Of a DNA stretch of 64,000 nt, positions 1 to 7,725 are shown in pieces; the first letter of the stretch is position 1, and each line of letters opens with the position of its first letter. Below the pieces are notes generated by a model, which worked only from the letters and a program-made list of their open reading frames with translations, was not told where the DNA came from and did no database searches. Source of the DNA: an uncultured Psychroserpens sp. (lineage in GTDB: Bacteria; Bacteroidota; Bacteroidia; Flavobacteriales; Flavobacteriaceae); the NCBI RefSeq assembly GCF_947503375.1, contig NZ_CANNDQ010000001.1, forward strand, positions 186,001 to 250,000, read 5' to 3'. A program made the translations under genes and the position numbers.

Positions 1-1
1 A

Positions 2-964
2 AGTTGGGCAACAGCTATTGTTAAAATGTTATGCGAAAATCTAGATGAAGTTGGTTGGTACATGCGTAGCGTATATACCAAAGAACATCTATTAAAAGAA
101 CAGCATAATCCTAGTTATTTAAGTTCGGTTGAATTTAAACCCGAACAGCTTAAGCTTAGTAATGATATCAATGAAGTTGCTGAATGGGCAGACATATTGA
201 TCTTTGTCATTCCGTCTGCGTTTATCCATTCTGAATTAGAGAAGCTATCCATCTCAATTACAAATAAAACAGTGGTCTCAGCTGTTAAAGGTATCATCCC
301 TGAAACGGGATTGTTAGTAGGCGAGCATTTTCACGATATCTATCACATTCCGTTTGAAAACATTGCTGTTATTGCTGGTCCTTGCCATGCCGAAGAAGTT
401 GCGCTTGAGCGTTTGTCATACTTGACTATTTCTTGTGCAGATCCAGAAAAGGCGCAGACTATAGCAGACGCACTGTCTAGTAATTATATTAAAACCAAAA
501 TAAGTGATGATATTATTGGTACAGAATACGCCGTAATGCTGAAGAACATCTATGCTATTGCTGCTGGTATTGCTCATGGTTTAGGCTATGGCGACAATTT
601 TCAAAGTGTACTTATGAGTAATGCTATTCGTGAAATGAAACGTTTTATCAAGAAAATGCACAAGATGAAACGTAATATTAACAACTCTGCTTATTTAGGC
701 GATTTGTTAGTAACTGGATACTCTGTCTTTTCAAGAAACCGAATGTTTGGCAATATGATTGGTAAAGGCTATACCGTAAAATCTGCTCAAATGGAGATGA
801 ATATGGTTGCTGAAGGCTATTATGCTACAAAAAGTGCGCATGAACTCAATATTAAAAACAAAAAGAAAACACGACTGCCAATTATCAATGCGGTCTATGA
901 TATTCTGTATGAGAATAAAAACCCAAAAAAAGTTTTTAAGAAGCTTACAGAGAAGTTAGATTGA
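2..964 (+). CDS. gpsA: NAD(P)H-dependent glycerol-3-phosphate dehydrogenase, 5' end cut by window
   Basis: Reduces dihydroxyacetone phosphate to sn-glycerol 3-phosphate, the backbone for phospholipids, in the cytoplasm. The frame is open from base 2, where SWATAI matches the tail of the N-terminal dinucleotide-binding loop (GxGSWxTA), so the true start is only about ten codons upstream and the ATG at 26 is internal. Family landmarks follow in order: a GPCHAEE segment, then KNIYAIAAGIAHGLGYGDN, which carries a conserved substrate-binding lysine, then the all-alpha C-terminal domain. About 320 codons are visible against roughly 330 for the family. Its TGA stop abuts the stop of the convergent next gene with no gap. 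Assignment is firm; partial only because of the window edge. Confidence 0.93.
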   Translation, partial: SWATAIVKMLCENLDEVGWYMRSVYTKEHLLKEQHNPSYLSSVEFKPEQLKLSNDINEVAEWADILIFVIPSAFIHSELEKLSISITNKTVVSAVKGIIPETGLLVGEHFHDIYHIPFENIAVIAGPCHAEEVALERLSYLTISCADPEKAQTIADALSSNYIKTKISDDIIGTEYAVMLKNIYAIAAGIAHGLGYGDNFQSVLMSNAIREMKRFIKKMHKMKRNINNSAYLGDLLVTGYSVFSRNRMFGNMIGKGYTVKSAQMEMNMVAEGYYATKSAHELNIKNKKKTRLPIINAVYDILYENKNPKKVFKKLTEKLD

Positions 965-1273
965 TTATTCTTCTTCCCAATCATCTTCCAACTGATCTAA
1001 TTCTTCAATTTTTTGTCTCGTACTATTGATTTTTTTATTGAGGAAGTAAGGCATACCAAAAATTGAAAATAACACAAATAAATTCAATGGAATATAAACG
1101 ATAAGAGCCCATTTTACCCATTTTTGTTCCCAAAATATATAAATTAAAACAACAGCAATCATTGTTCTTACTAGGTACATGATAAACTTTCTTCGTCTAT
1201 AATTGGCCGAAAGGACAGAACTTTGTTTAGCTTTTTCTAATTCGTCTTCAAATTGTTGCTTTAAATCTTCCAT
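965..1273 (-). CDS. Small two-helix membrane protein, unknown function
   Basis: 102 residues. A charged, probably helical N-terminus (residues 1-28, rich in E, K and Q) is followed by two hydrophobic segments at about 32-48 and 53-73, then another charged amphipathic stretch ending DDWEEE. The pattern resembles small '2TM' membrane proteins common in Bacteroidota, but I cannot assign a function. It lies just downstream of the next minus-strand gene (13-base gap), so the two may be co-transcribed. It is convergent with gpsA, stop to stop. ATG start. Confidence 0.7.
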   Translation of the reverse strand: MEDLKQQFEDELEKAKQSSVLSANYRRRKFIMYLVRTMIAVVLIYIFWEQKWVKWALIVYIPLNLFVLFSIFGMPYFLNKKINSTRQKIEELDQLEDDWEEE

Positions 1274-1286
1274 ATTTAAATTTAGA

Positions 1287-1682
1287 TTACTTGACTAAAA
1301 CCCCTTTCAATTGCATCAAAGGAATGGGTTGCAATGCTTTTGTATTAATGGTATTTTTTCTAAACACATAGGTCTTATCAAGCATTTGATTCCCTTCAAA
1401 AAAAGTAACTTTAAACTCATTATTAAGTTCGAGCACATCATTTTGCATAAACTCAATCTTAGCGTAGCTTCTAGCTGGCAATAACTTGATTGTATGACGC
1501 ATCACTGGTGTGGTTTTAGTATCAGAATACCCCTTTGAAACAATTAAAACGGTATCTAAATCAATATCTTTATTATTAATAATATAAGCATTCCAATCGT
1601 CCGTTTTATATTCTGGGTGTTGTTCTCGTACCACAGCCACAAAAACGTCTTTAACCTGTGGAATTTGTATGTCTTTTTTCAT
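1287..1682 (-). CDS. Conserved hypothetical protein, 131 aa
   Basis: Soluble protein of 131 residues with no signal peptide, membrane span or catalytic motif that I recognise. It alternates predicted beta strands (DTVLIVSKGYSD, EFKVTFFEG, KTYVFRKN), suggesting a small beta-rich fold, and the composition is normal for a cytoplasmic protein. A TAATTTTGCA element at 1686-1695 on this strand looks like a Bacteroidota -7 box but sits almost on the ATG, so it may be chance. The next gene on the strand follows after 13 bases. Function unknown; I am confident only that it is coding. Confidence 0.65.
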   Translation of the reverse strand: MKKDIQIPQVKDVFVAVVREQHPEYKTDDWNAYIINNKDIDLDTVLIVSKGYSDTKTTPVMRHTIKLLPARSYAKIEFMQNDVLELNNEFKVTFFEGNQMLDKTYVFRKNTINTKALQPIPLMQLKGVLVK

Positions 1683-1767
1683 GAGTGCAAAATTAAGGTA
1701 TAATATTAATGCTTTTGATAATCTCGTTAAAAAAGTCGAACTTAGAAACTTAAGTTAATCTCAGAAA

Positions 1768-2139
1768 ATGAAATCACTCGAAGCTTTTAAAGCTATTTTT
1801 GTCTCAGATTCTGAAGCACAAAAAATTGGACTTAAGCTAAGGGCAATTGTAGTTAACTGTTTTCCTGAAGCTGAAGAGGCTATCATAGGAGGTGCAAGAG
1901 TTAAACTGGCATTGTATAGCAGAAATGGAACTAACAATGTTTTATGCGGTATTCAACAAGCCATTAATGATACATGTATGCTCTATGTACATTATGTGGA
2001 CAACATCAACCATGAGCGACTCAAATTTAGCGGTAAAGGCAAATATGCCAAACGTATAAAATTTAAAAGTGTTAATGAAGTTATAGAAAATGATGTTAAA
2101 TCGTTATTACAGCGTGTAAATAAAAGTGCCCCGTTCTAA
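1768..2139 (+). CDS. DUF1801 (YdhG-like) family protein
   Basis: 123 residues. The order of conserved segments (LRAIVVNCFPEAEE, then a VKLALYSR strand, then MLYVHYVDN, then a LKFSGKGKYAKRIKFKS block and a terminal helix) matches the DUF1801/YdhG domain, a small alpha/beta fold of unknown biochemical role found as single-domain proteins in many bacteria. The gene stands alone on the plus strand between two minus-strand genes, and its TAA directly abuts the stop codon of pheS. No signal peptide or membrane segment. Family assignment is by eye and moderately sure; function is unknown. Confidence 0.65.
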   Translation: MKSLEAFKAIFVSDSEAQKIGLKLRAIVVNCFPEAEEAIIGGARVKLALYSRNGTNNVLCGIQQAINDTCMLYVHYVDNINHERLKFSGKGKYAKRIKFKSVNEVIENDVKSLLQRVNKSAPF

Positions 2140-3159
2140 TTATAGTGCACTTTTAAACTGCTCTAAGAAACGTACATCATTTTCACTTAATAAACGAATA
2201 TCACTAATTTGATGTAATAGTAAGGCGATACGATCAATACCCATCCCAAAAGCAAAGCCAGAATATTCTTTAGAATCTATACCACAATTCTCTAATACAT
2301 TAGGATCTACCATACCACAACCCATTATTTCTAACCATCCAGTTCCTTTGGTCATTTTATAATCAGTTTCTGTTTCTAATCCCCAATACACATCTACTTC
2401 AGCACTAGGCTCTGTGAATGGAAAGTATGATGGCCTCAATCTAATTTTAGATTTCCCAAACATTTCGGTTGTAAAGTATTGAAGTGTTTGTTTTAAATCG
2501 GCAAAACTCACATCTTTATCAATATACAAACCTTCAACCTGATGAAAAAAGCAGTGCGAACGTGCTGAAATAGCTTCGTTACGAAACACACGACCAGGAG
2601 AAATAGTACGAATTGGCGGTTTATTAGTCTCCATATAACGCACTTGTACAGAACTGGTATGTGTTCTTAATAAAATATCTGGATTAGTTTGGATAAAAAA
2701 TGTGTCTTGCATATCACGCGCAGGATGATATTCAGGTAAGTTCAAAGCAGTAAAGTTGTGCCAGTCGTCTTCAATTTCTGGGCCTTCGCTAACATTGAAA
2801 CCGATGCGCGAAAAAATATCGACAATCTGATTTTTCACTATAGAAATAGGATGGCGAGCACCAATTTCGATAGGCTCACCAGGACGTGATAAGTCGCCGT
2901 AAATTCCTTTGTTCTCCTCATTACTTTCAAGCTCTTGTTTTAATGTATTAACCTTTTCCTCAGCCGTTTTCTTTAATTGATTGATGGTTTGCCCAAATTC
3001 TTTTTTGTGCTCGTTAGCTACGTTTTTAAACTCTGCAAAGTAGTCGTTAAGTAATCCTTTTTTTCCTAAATACTTTATACGAAAAGCTTCAACCTCTTCT
3101 TTAGACTGTGCTTTAAATGCTTCTGCTTCAGCTATGAGTTCTTTTATCTTATCTATCAT
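2140..3159 (-). CDS. pheS: Phenylalanine--tRNA ligase alpha subunit
   Basis: Charges tRNA-Phe as the catalytic subunit of the alpha2-beta2 enzyme. At 339 residues it is the normal bacterial length. The N-terminal helical arm (about 1-85) is followed by the class II catalytic core. Visible landmarks are [10 protein letters not shown], the [10 protein letters not shown] stretch, LRTHTSSVQ (motif 2 region), [10 protein letters not shown] and the motif 3 segment [12 protein letters not shown] near the end. The partner pheT is not in this window, which is normal in Bacteroidota where the two genes are often unlinked. A TAAATTTG box lies just upstream at 3181-3188. Very confident. Confidence 0.97.
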   Translation of the reverse strand: MIDKIKELIAEAEAFKAQSKEEVEAFRIKYLGKKGLLNDYFAEFKNVANEHKKEFGQTINQLKKTAEEKVNTLKQELESNEENKGIYGDLSRPGEPIEIGARHPISIVKNQIVDIFSRIGFNVSEGPEIEDDWHNFTALNLPEYHPARDMQDTFFIQTNPDILLRTHTSSVQVRYMETNKPPIRTISPGRVFRNEAISARSHCFFHQVEGLYIDKDVSFADLKQTLQYFTTEMFGKSKIRLRPSYFPFTEPSAEVDVYWGLETETDYKMTKGTGWLEIMGCGMVDPNVLENCGIDSKEYSGFAFGMGIDRIALLLHQISDIRLLSENDVRFLEQFKSAL

Positions 3160-3180
3160 GATATCAATTCAAAATGACTG

Positions 3181-3188
3181 CAAATTTA
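3181..3188 (-). promoter_or_regulatory. Candidate pheS promoter -7 element (TAAATTTG)
   Basis: On the minus strand this reads TAAATTTG followed by CA, a perfect fit to the TAnnTTTG -7 consensus of the Bacteroidota housekeeping sigma factor, 21 bases before the pheS ATG. I do not see a good TTG -33 partner at the usual spacing, so the call rests on one box. Confidence 0.35.
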
Positions 3189-3196
3189 ATAAAATC

Positions 3197-3553
3197 TTAA
3201 TCTATAAAGTCTGTTTCCAAAAAATAGTTGACGATTGCGTCTTTCATCAATACACTTTGCTCGCCTGCTTTCAATGGTGGCAATTGTTCTTTAATCGTAT
3301 AATGCGGCCAACCATCTTCATCAACAAAATCAAATTCATAATATCCATAAGGAGATAAAAGCTTACAAATTGCAATGTGCATCAAATCAATTTTATGATC
3401 TTTTTTGAATTTACGTCCTAGCTGTCCCAACTCTTGTACACCTATTAAATAAATAATAGCATCTAAATCTAAGGGGTCTCCATCTGCAAACTGTGCAGAA
3501 AGTTTTTGAACTATTATATCCCAACGCTCTTTAAGCTTCTGGTCTCTTGCCAT
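3197..3553 (-). CDS. Conserved hypothetical protein, 118 aa
   Basis: Soluble 118-residue protein with no recognisable catalytic motif. It begins MARDQKLKERWD, has a helical first half (DLDAIIYLIGVQELGQLG; a KIDLMHIAICKLL helix) and then a strand-rich FDFVDEDGWPHY segment. I recognise the type as a small protein recurrent in Bacteroidota genomes, but no function is known to me. It lies 37 bases upstream of pheS on the same strand and has its own -7-like box at 3596-3603. It may be co-transcribed with pheS. Confidence 0.7.
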   Translation of the reverse strand: MARDQKLKERWDIIVQKLSAQFADGDPLDLDAIIYLIGVQELGQLGRKFKKDHKIDLMHIAICKLLSPYGYYEFDFVDEDGWPHYTIKEQLPPLKAGEQSVLMKDAIVNYFLETDFID

Positions 3554-3595
3554 ATCTCTTTATTTTGATAAAGAAGTGTATATAATTATAATTTG

Positions 3596-3603
3596 CAAAG
3601 TTA
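3596..3603 (-). promoter_or_regulatory. Candidate promoter -7 element (TAACTTTG)
   Basis: On the minus strand the sequence TAACTTTG followed by CA fits the Bacteroidota TAnnTTTG consensus exactly and lies 42 bases upstream of the 118-residue gene. No clear TTG -33 box is seen at 19-21 bases, so confidence is limited. Confidence 0.4.
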
Positions 3604-3678
3604 GTAAACTATAAGGTCTTGATTAGCGTTATTATTTTAAAATGAGAAAAATTATGTACGTTTGCTAAAACTGAAACC

Positions 3679-4209
3679 ATGGCTGCAATTGATATTATTT
3701 TAGGAGCTTTATTACTTTTTGGACTCATACGAGGCTTCATGAAAGGTCTTTTTGTAGAAGTTGCTTCTCTTATTGCTTTGGTTGCTGGAGTATATGGCGC
3801 TATACATTTTAGTAATTTTGCTTCAGAATTTTTAGATAGTAAACTTGATTGGGATGAGAAATACATCAATATTGTTGCTTTTGCTATCACGTTTGTAATT
3901 ATTGTTATAGCTATTGCTTTAGCAGGTAAAGCATTGACCAAGTTGGCTAATTTTGCTGCACTTGGTGTTTTAAACAAATTACTTGGTGGTGTGTTTGGAG
4001 CCTTAAAAATAGGGTTGATCTTAAGTGTGTTGCTTATTGTTTTTGACACTATGAATAATACCATTCCTTTTGCAGGTGAGGAAGACCTTGAAACCTCAAT
4101 ACTTTATAAGCCCGTTAAAGGTCTGGCGCCAATACTATTCCCTAGTATCTTGAATAAAGGAAAAGATGATGTGACAGAGAGCCCTGAATCAAATTCAGAT
4201 GAGGCATAA
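3679..4209 (+). CDS. CvpA family membrane protein
   Basis: 176 residues with four hydrophobic segments (about 5-20, 23-45, 62-85 and 100-125), matching the CvpA/colicin V production family of inner-membrane proteins. The DIILGALLLFGLIRGFMKGLF opening, with GxxxG-like spacing and the RGFMKG turn, is typical of the family. The last ~40 residues are polar and acidic, and probably cytoplasmic. The molecular role of CvpA homologues is unsettled; links to envelope integrity are known for Enterobacteria. A TACGTTTG box at 3657-3664 could be its -7 promoter element. The gene is convergent with the carbonic anhydrase gene. Confidence 0.85.
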   Translation: MAAIDIILGALLLFGLIRGFMKGLFVEVASLIALVAGVYGAIHFSNFASEFLDSKLDWDEKYINIVAFAITFVIIVIAIALAGKALTKLANFAALGVLNKLLGGVFGALKIGLILSVLLIVFDTMNNTIPFAGEEDLETSILYKPVKGLAPILFPSILNKGKDDVTESPESNSDEA

Positions 4210-4256
4210 AAAACTGCCTATTGCTAGACAGTCTTGATCTCTTTTATTAGAAAGGG

Positions 4257-4886
4257 TTAGAGCATTTCTACTTTTCCGCTATGCAAACTATATACACCTC
4301 CTACAATTTTAATCTCTCCATTGTCTTCCATCTCAGAAAGAATCTTACTTCTTTCTCTAATGCGATCCATTGTTAATTGCACGTTATACGCAACTGTTTT
4401 AGCTACAAACTCCTTGTTTGCAGATGTTAGCTCTCCGTCGAATTCATCTGATGCCTTTTTAACGGCAGGCAATATGTTAGATAACATAGCTGTAATATTT
4501 CCTAACTCTACACCATCACAAGCAGCTTTTACAGCGCCACAACTCTCATGACCTAGAACAAGAATGAGTTTACTTCCTGCCACATTACATGAATATTCTA
4601 AACTTCCTAAAATATCTGTGTTTTCAAAATTACCGGCTACTCTAGCTACAAAAATATCACCAATGGCTTGATCTAAAACGGTTTCTACTGGAACACGAGA
4701 ATCTATACAAGATAACACTACTGCTTTTGGGTATTGACCTGTTGTTGTTTGATTTACTAATGCCTCATTATCTGTGGCTTGTGTATTTCCGCTTACAAAT
4801 CTATTATTCCCTTCTAGTAGATCTTCTAGAACGCTTTTAGGTGTTAATGCAAGTTGTACTTCTTTTGTTATTGCTGTGTTTTTCAT
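4257..4886 (-). CDS. Beta-class carbonic anhydrase
   Basis: Interconverts CO2 and bicarbonate. The zinc site is plain: CIDSR (Cys60, with the Asp62/Arg64 dyad) and GHESCGAV (His113, Cys116). At 209 residues the length is normal for the class. I chose the ATG at 4886; the frame extends upstream to a TTG at 4907, but those extra residues (RIKNNK) look untranslated and the ATG is preceded by an A-rich AAACAATAAG leader typical of Bacteroidota. It lies 32 bases after the stop of a SulP transporter on the same strand, so the pair probably act together: bicarbonate carried in is equilibrated with CO2 for carboxylases or pH control. Confidence 0.93.
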   Translation of the reverse strand: MKNTAITKEVQLALTPKSVLEDLLEGNNRFVSGNTQATDNEALVNQTTTGQYPKAVVLSCIDSRVPVETVLDQAIGDIFVARVAGNFENTDILGSLEYSCNVAGSKLILVLGHESCGAVKAACDGVELGNITAMLSNILPAVKKASDEFDGELTSANKEFVAKTVAYNVQLTMDRIRERSKILSEMEDNGEIKIVGGVYSLHSGKVEML

Positions 4887-4918
4887 CTTATTGTTTTTAA
4901 TTCTCAAAATGAGGGTTA

Positions 4919-6781
4919 TTAAACTTTATCTTTAACATTGAGTTTGATCCATTTCAAACAGGAATCAAAATCTTTGAATATGTGTTCTCTAGGAATCAAA
5001 TCTGGAATAATATCTATACGTTCCATCATATATTCTGGTTGCTTTAGCAAATTAACCATTAATACATTAATATTTTGCTTTCTTAAATCTACAAGTACAT
5101 CTTCCATAGCATACAATCCAGATTGGTCCATATATTGCATTCTTCCTAAACGAATAACTACTGTTTTAGCTGTTTTTGGTATTTGCTTAGCTAATTGTTG
5201 AAACTCAGATGTAGACCCAAAAAATAATGGTCCTTTTATATGCTTAATAAAGACTTCTTCTTTTAAGTTCACAGGAAAACCTGACTCATCAGCCCAAGCC
5301 TCTTCTTTTAAAGGCTTTACATCTGAACGTTTTGCTGTTAGGTCTCCTATTTTTTTCATGAATAATAGTGATGCTATCACTAAGCCTATACCTACTGCAT
5401 AAACGAGATCCCAAAATGTAGACAGAATTAGAACGACTAGCATTATGATTACTTCTGAACTCATTTTTAAAGGTCCAATCTTTAAATCTTTTGGTAATGC
5501 CGGAATGGCTTTAAGGCCTTTATAATCCATGACTCCTATACCTACAGTGATTAGTATACCTGCTAAAACAGCTGCAGGAATTTTAGATGCTACAGGTCCT
5601 AGACCGAGCATTATTACTAATAACATGATACCAGCTATCATACCAGATAATTTTGTTTTACCTCCAGCATTGATATTAACTACTGTTCTAATGGTGGCTC
5701 CTGCTCCAGGAATACCGCCAAAAATTGCAGCAATACTATTACCTATACCTTGCCCTACTAACTCTTTATTGGGCTGGTGCTTGGTTTTTGTCATGTTATC
5801 GGCTACAACACTTGTAAGCAAAGAATCTATTGCTCCTAGTAATGCTAAAGAAATAGCAGTAAAAATATATGGAGTAATTCTTGTGAATTTGAATTCGGTA
5901 AAAATTTCCATGACCGGAATTGGAAACCCAGTTGGTATTTCATCAATCGATTTATAATCTAATCCAAACCCATAAGCAATGCCAGAAACTACTACTAAGG
6001 CAACTAAAGCACTAGGAATTTTTGTGGTAATTCGTTTAAATCCATAAATAATGAATATAGTTATTAATGCCAAAATAAGTTCAAGAAATTTTATATTCTT
6101 AATGGCTCTTGGAAATACTTTTACTGCTCCAGTTACACCTGAAGCTTCCTTAGCTGCAAGTGTTTGAGATTCTTTTAAAATTTGATCTGAAGAAATGTCA
6201 TTGGCTCTCTTAACAGTTTCTTTGAAATCTTCTAATACTAAGATGCCTTCACCAGCTTCTTCTTTTAAGATATTTTCTAAAATTAACTCTTCTGCTTTAG
6301 GCTTGAATTGTTGTACAAATTCAACATCTTCTTTAGGGTAGTACCCAATTGAAGGTAAAACCTGAGTAATGATTATGATAACACCAATAGCGGTCATAAA
6401 CCCAGACACAACTGGATATGGAATATACTTTATATATTTTCCAAAACCGAGCACTCCTAATCCAATTTGTATCAGTCCAGCTAATAAAAATACGGTTAAA
6501 ATATAGGGCAATGCTTTTTCTACACTTCCATCATTAGCAGCTATGATTCCTGCTATAACTACCATACTTACGGCAGTCATTGGAGCTGTTGGACCTGATA
6601 TTTGAGTGTTAGTTCCACCAAAAAGTGCTGCAAAAAAGCTAATAAAAATTGCACCATACAATCCTGCACTTGGCCCAAGTCCAGAAGAAACACCAAATGC
6701 AAGTGCTAGTGGTAAGGCAACAATGCCTGCTGTAATACCACCAAAAGCATCACCTTTGATGTTAGAAAAAAAATTCTTCAT
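4919..6781 (-). CDS. SulP family anion transporter with STAS domain, carbonic-anhydrase-linked
   Basis: Membrane transporter of the SLC26/SulP family, 620 residues from the ATG at 6781 (a GTG seven codons further out is less likely). The N-terminal half has the SulP core (AGIVALPLALAFGVSSGLGPSAG; FGGTNTQISGPTAPMTA), with an unusual polar insertion at about residues 150-215 rich in E and K. It then returns to helices including PGAGATIRTVVNI, and ends in a cytoplasmic STAS domain (about 505-610, with the MDQSGLYAMED segment). Its place directly before a carbonic anhydrase suggests bicarbonate as substrate, as in BicA-like systems. Sulfate or another anion remains possible; sequence alone does not settle it. 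Confidence 0.9.
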   Translation of the reverse strand: MKNFFSNIKGDAFGGITAGIVALPLALAFGVSSGLGPSAGLYGAIFISFFAALFGGTNTQISGPTAPMTAVSMVVIAGIIAANDGSVEKALPYILTVFLLAGLIQIGLGVLGFGKYIKYIPYPVVSGFMTAIGVIIIITQVLPSIGYYPKEDVEFVQQFKPKAEELILENILKEEAGEGILVLEDFKETVKRANDISSDQILKESQTLAAKEASGVTGAVKVFPRAIKNIKFLELILALITIFIIYGFKRITTKIPSALVALVVVSGIAYGFGLDYKSIDEIPTGFPIPVMEIFTEFKFTRITPYIFTAISLALLGAIDSLLTSVVADNMTKTKHQPNKELVGQGIGNSIAAIFGGIPGAGATIRTVVNINAGGKTKLSGMIAGIMLLVIMLGLGPVASKIPAAVLAGILITVGIGVMDYKGLKAIPALPKDLKIGPLKMSSEVIIMLVVLILSTFWDLVYAVGIGLVIASLLFMKKIGDLTAKRSDVKPLKEEAWADESGFPVNLKEEVFIKHIKGPLFFGSTSEFQQLAKQIPKTAKTVVIRLGRMQYMDQSGLYAMEDVLVDLRKQNINVLMVNLLKQPEYMMERIDIIPDLIPREHIFKDFDSCLKWIKLNVKDKV

Positions 6782-6873
6782 ATTTGAATCGTTAGGGTAC
6801 ACCTAAATTTAACAATTTTTATCTACATAAAAAGTCAAACTCAAGTAATCCCTTTTAATTAACAAGAAATTAT

Positions 6874-6902
6874 GACTGACTTAAATTGAACTCAAATCAG
6901 TC
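6874..6902. terminator. Imperfect stem-loop between stress protein and SulP genes
   Basis: GACTGA at 6874-6879 pairs with TCAGTC at 6897-6902, with a further partial TTGA/TCAA pairing in the loop. It sits just after the stop codon of the universal-stress-like gene on the minus strand and is followed by only a moderately T-rich stretch. It could be a weak terminator or an RNA-processing site within the operon. Confidence 0.3.
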
Positions 6903-6921
6903 GTAACTTTTGTTCTAATAA

Positions 6922-7713
6922 TTAAGCTGAAATAAGTAATGAAACATCAACTTTATTTATAAGTTCTTTAATGTTAGTATTTGATGAACCAACTTTATTA
7001 TATTTATTTACAAATAATAAGTTAACATCACTTTTTGCAACATAATTCGATAAGCTATTTGCCGTATTTGCACCATCTTCAAAAACATATTCAATAGTTC
7101 GCTTTGTTGTAGAGGCTTGTTCTTTGCTCGATTTTGATGACTTATTAGCAACTTTGAAAGATGTTAATGGCTTTTGACTATAATTTAATATGCTTTCTGT
7201 AAATGCGTAGTTAGATACGTCTTCAATATTATTTAAAAACCCTAAGGACAATTCTGAATTTGGTTCTAAGGTTTTATCCTCAGAAGCAATCATTATCAAA
7301 GCGTCGTGATTTTTAATCACATAATCTGTAATATTATCACCTACAAAACTAAACGTCTTTGTTTTTCTCTTCCCTAGTACAATAATGTCTGGTTTTGTTT
7401 GATCTACATAATCACTTATTTCATTTTTCACGTTACCAAAAGCGTGTTTACAACCAATACTTACATTGTATTCCTTTGAAATAGGTGCTATGATTTCTTG
7501 TATTTCTTTACTAGTAGCAGTATGTAATTCGTTAATTGTTCTTATGGCAGATAATTGACTTTCTTGTTCAACTATATCTGTTGGCTTTTTTACATGAAAA
7601 AAATCAATCTCTCCATCAATCATTTTAGCAAGACTAATGCTACTTTTTAATGTATTTACTGTTGCACTTTTTAAGTCTGAAAGCACTAATATTTTATATC
7701 TATTATTTTTCAT
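6922..7713 (-). CDS. Universal stress protein family, two tandem domains
   Basis: 263 residues. The first half matches a UspA fold: YKILVLSDLKS opening strand, a helix (SSISLAKMIDG), EIDFFHVKKP strand, and the closing IIVLGKRKTKTF and ALIMIASEDK strands. The second half is a degenerate repeat ending VNLLFVNKYN and VSLLISA. The classical ATP-binding G-x2-G-x9-G(S/T) signature is not clear, so it may not bind nucleotide. It sits between two SulP transporter genes (12 bases after one, about 140 before the next), a placement that suggests a regulatory or accessory role in anion uptake. That role is inference. Confidence 0.8.
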   Translation of the reverse strand: MKNNRYKILVLSDLKSATVNTLKSSISLAKMIDGEIDFFHVKKPTDIVEQESQLSAIRTINELHTATSKEIQEIIAPISKEYNVSIGCKHAFGNVKNEISDYVDQTKPDIIVLGKRKTKTFSFVGDNITDYVIKNHDALIMIASEDKTLEPNSELSLGFLNNIEDVSNYAFTESILNYSQKPLTSFKVANKSSKSSKEQASTTKRTIEYVFEDGANTANSLSNYVAKSDVNLLFVNKYNKVGSSNTNIKELINKVDVSLLISA

Positions 7714-7725
7714 GATGTTTTAATT

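Noticed and set aside
3609-4064. A 151-codon minus-strand frame opposite the CvpA-like gene
   Set aside because: Shadow frame; composition is odd and the plus strand gives a four-helix CvpA protein with a good start.
5529-5957. A 142-codon frame opposite the SulP gene
   Set aside because: Antisense shadow of transporter helices; proline- and isoleucine-rich with no recognisable domain, while the sense strand gives a clear SulP protein.
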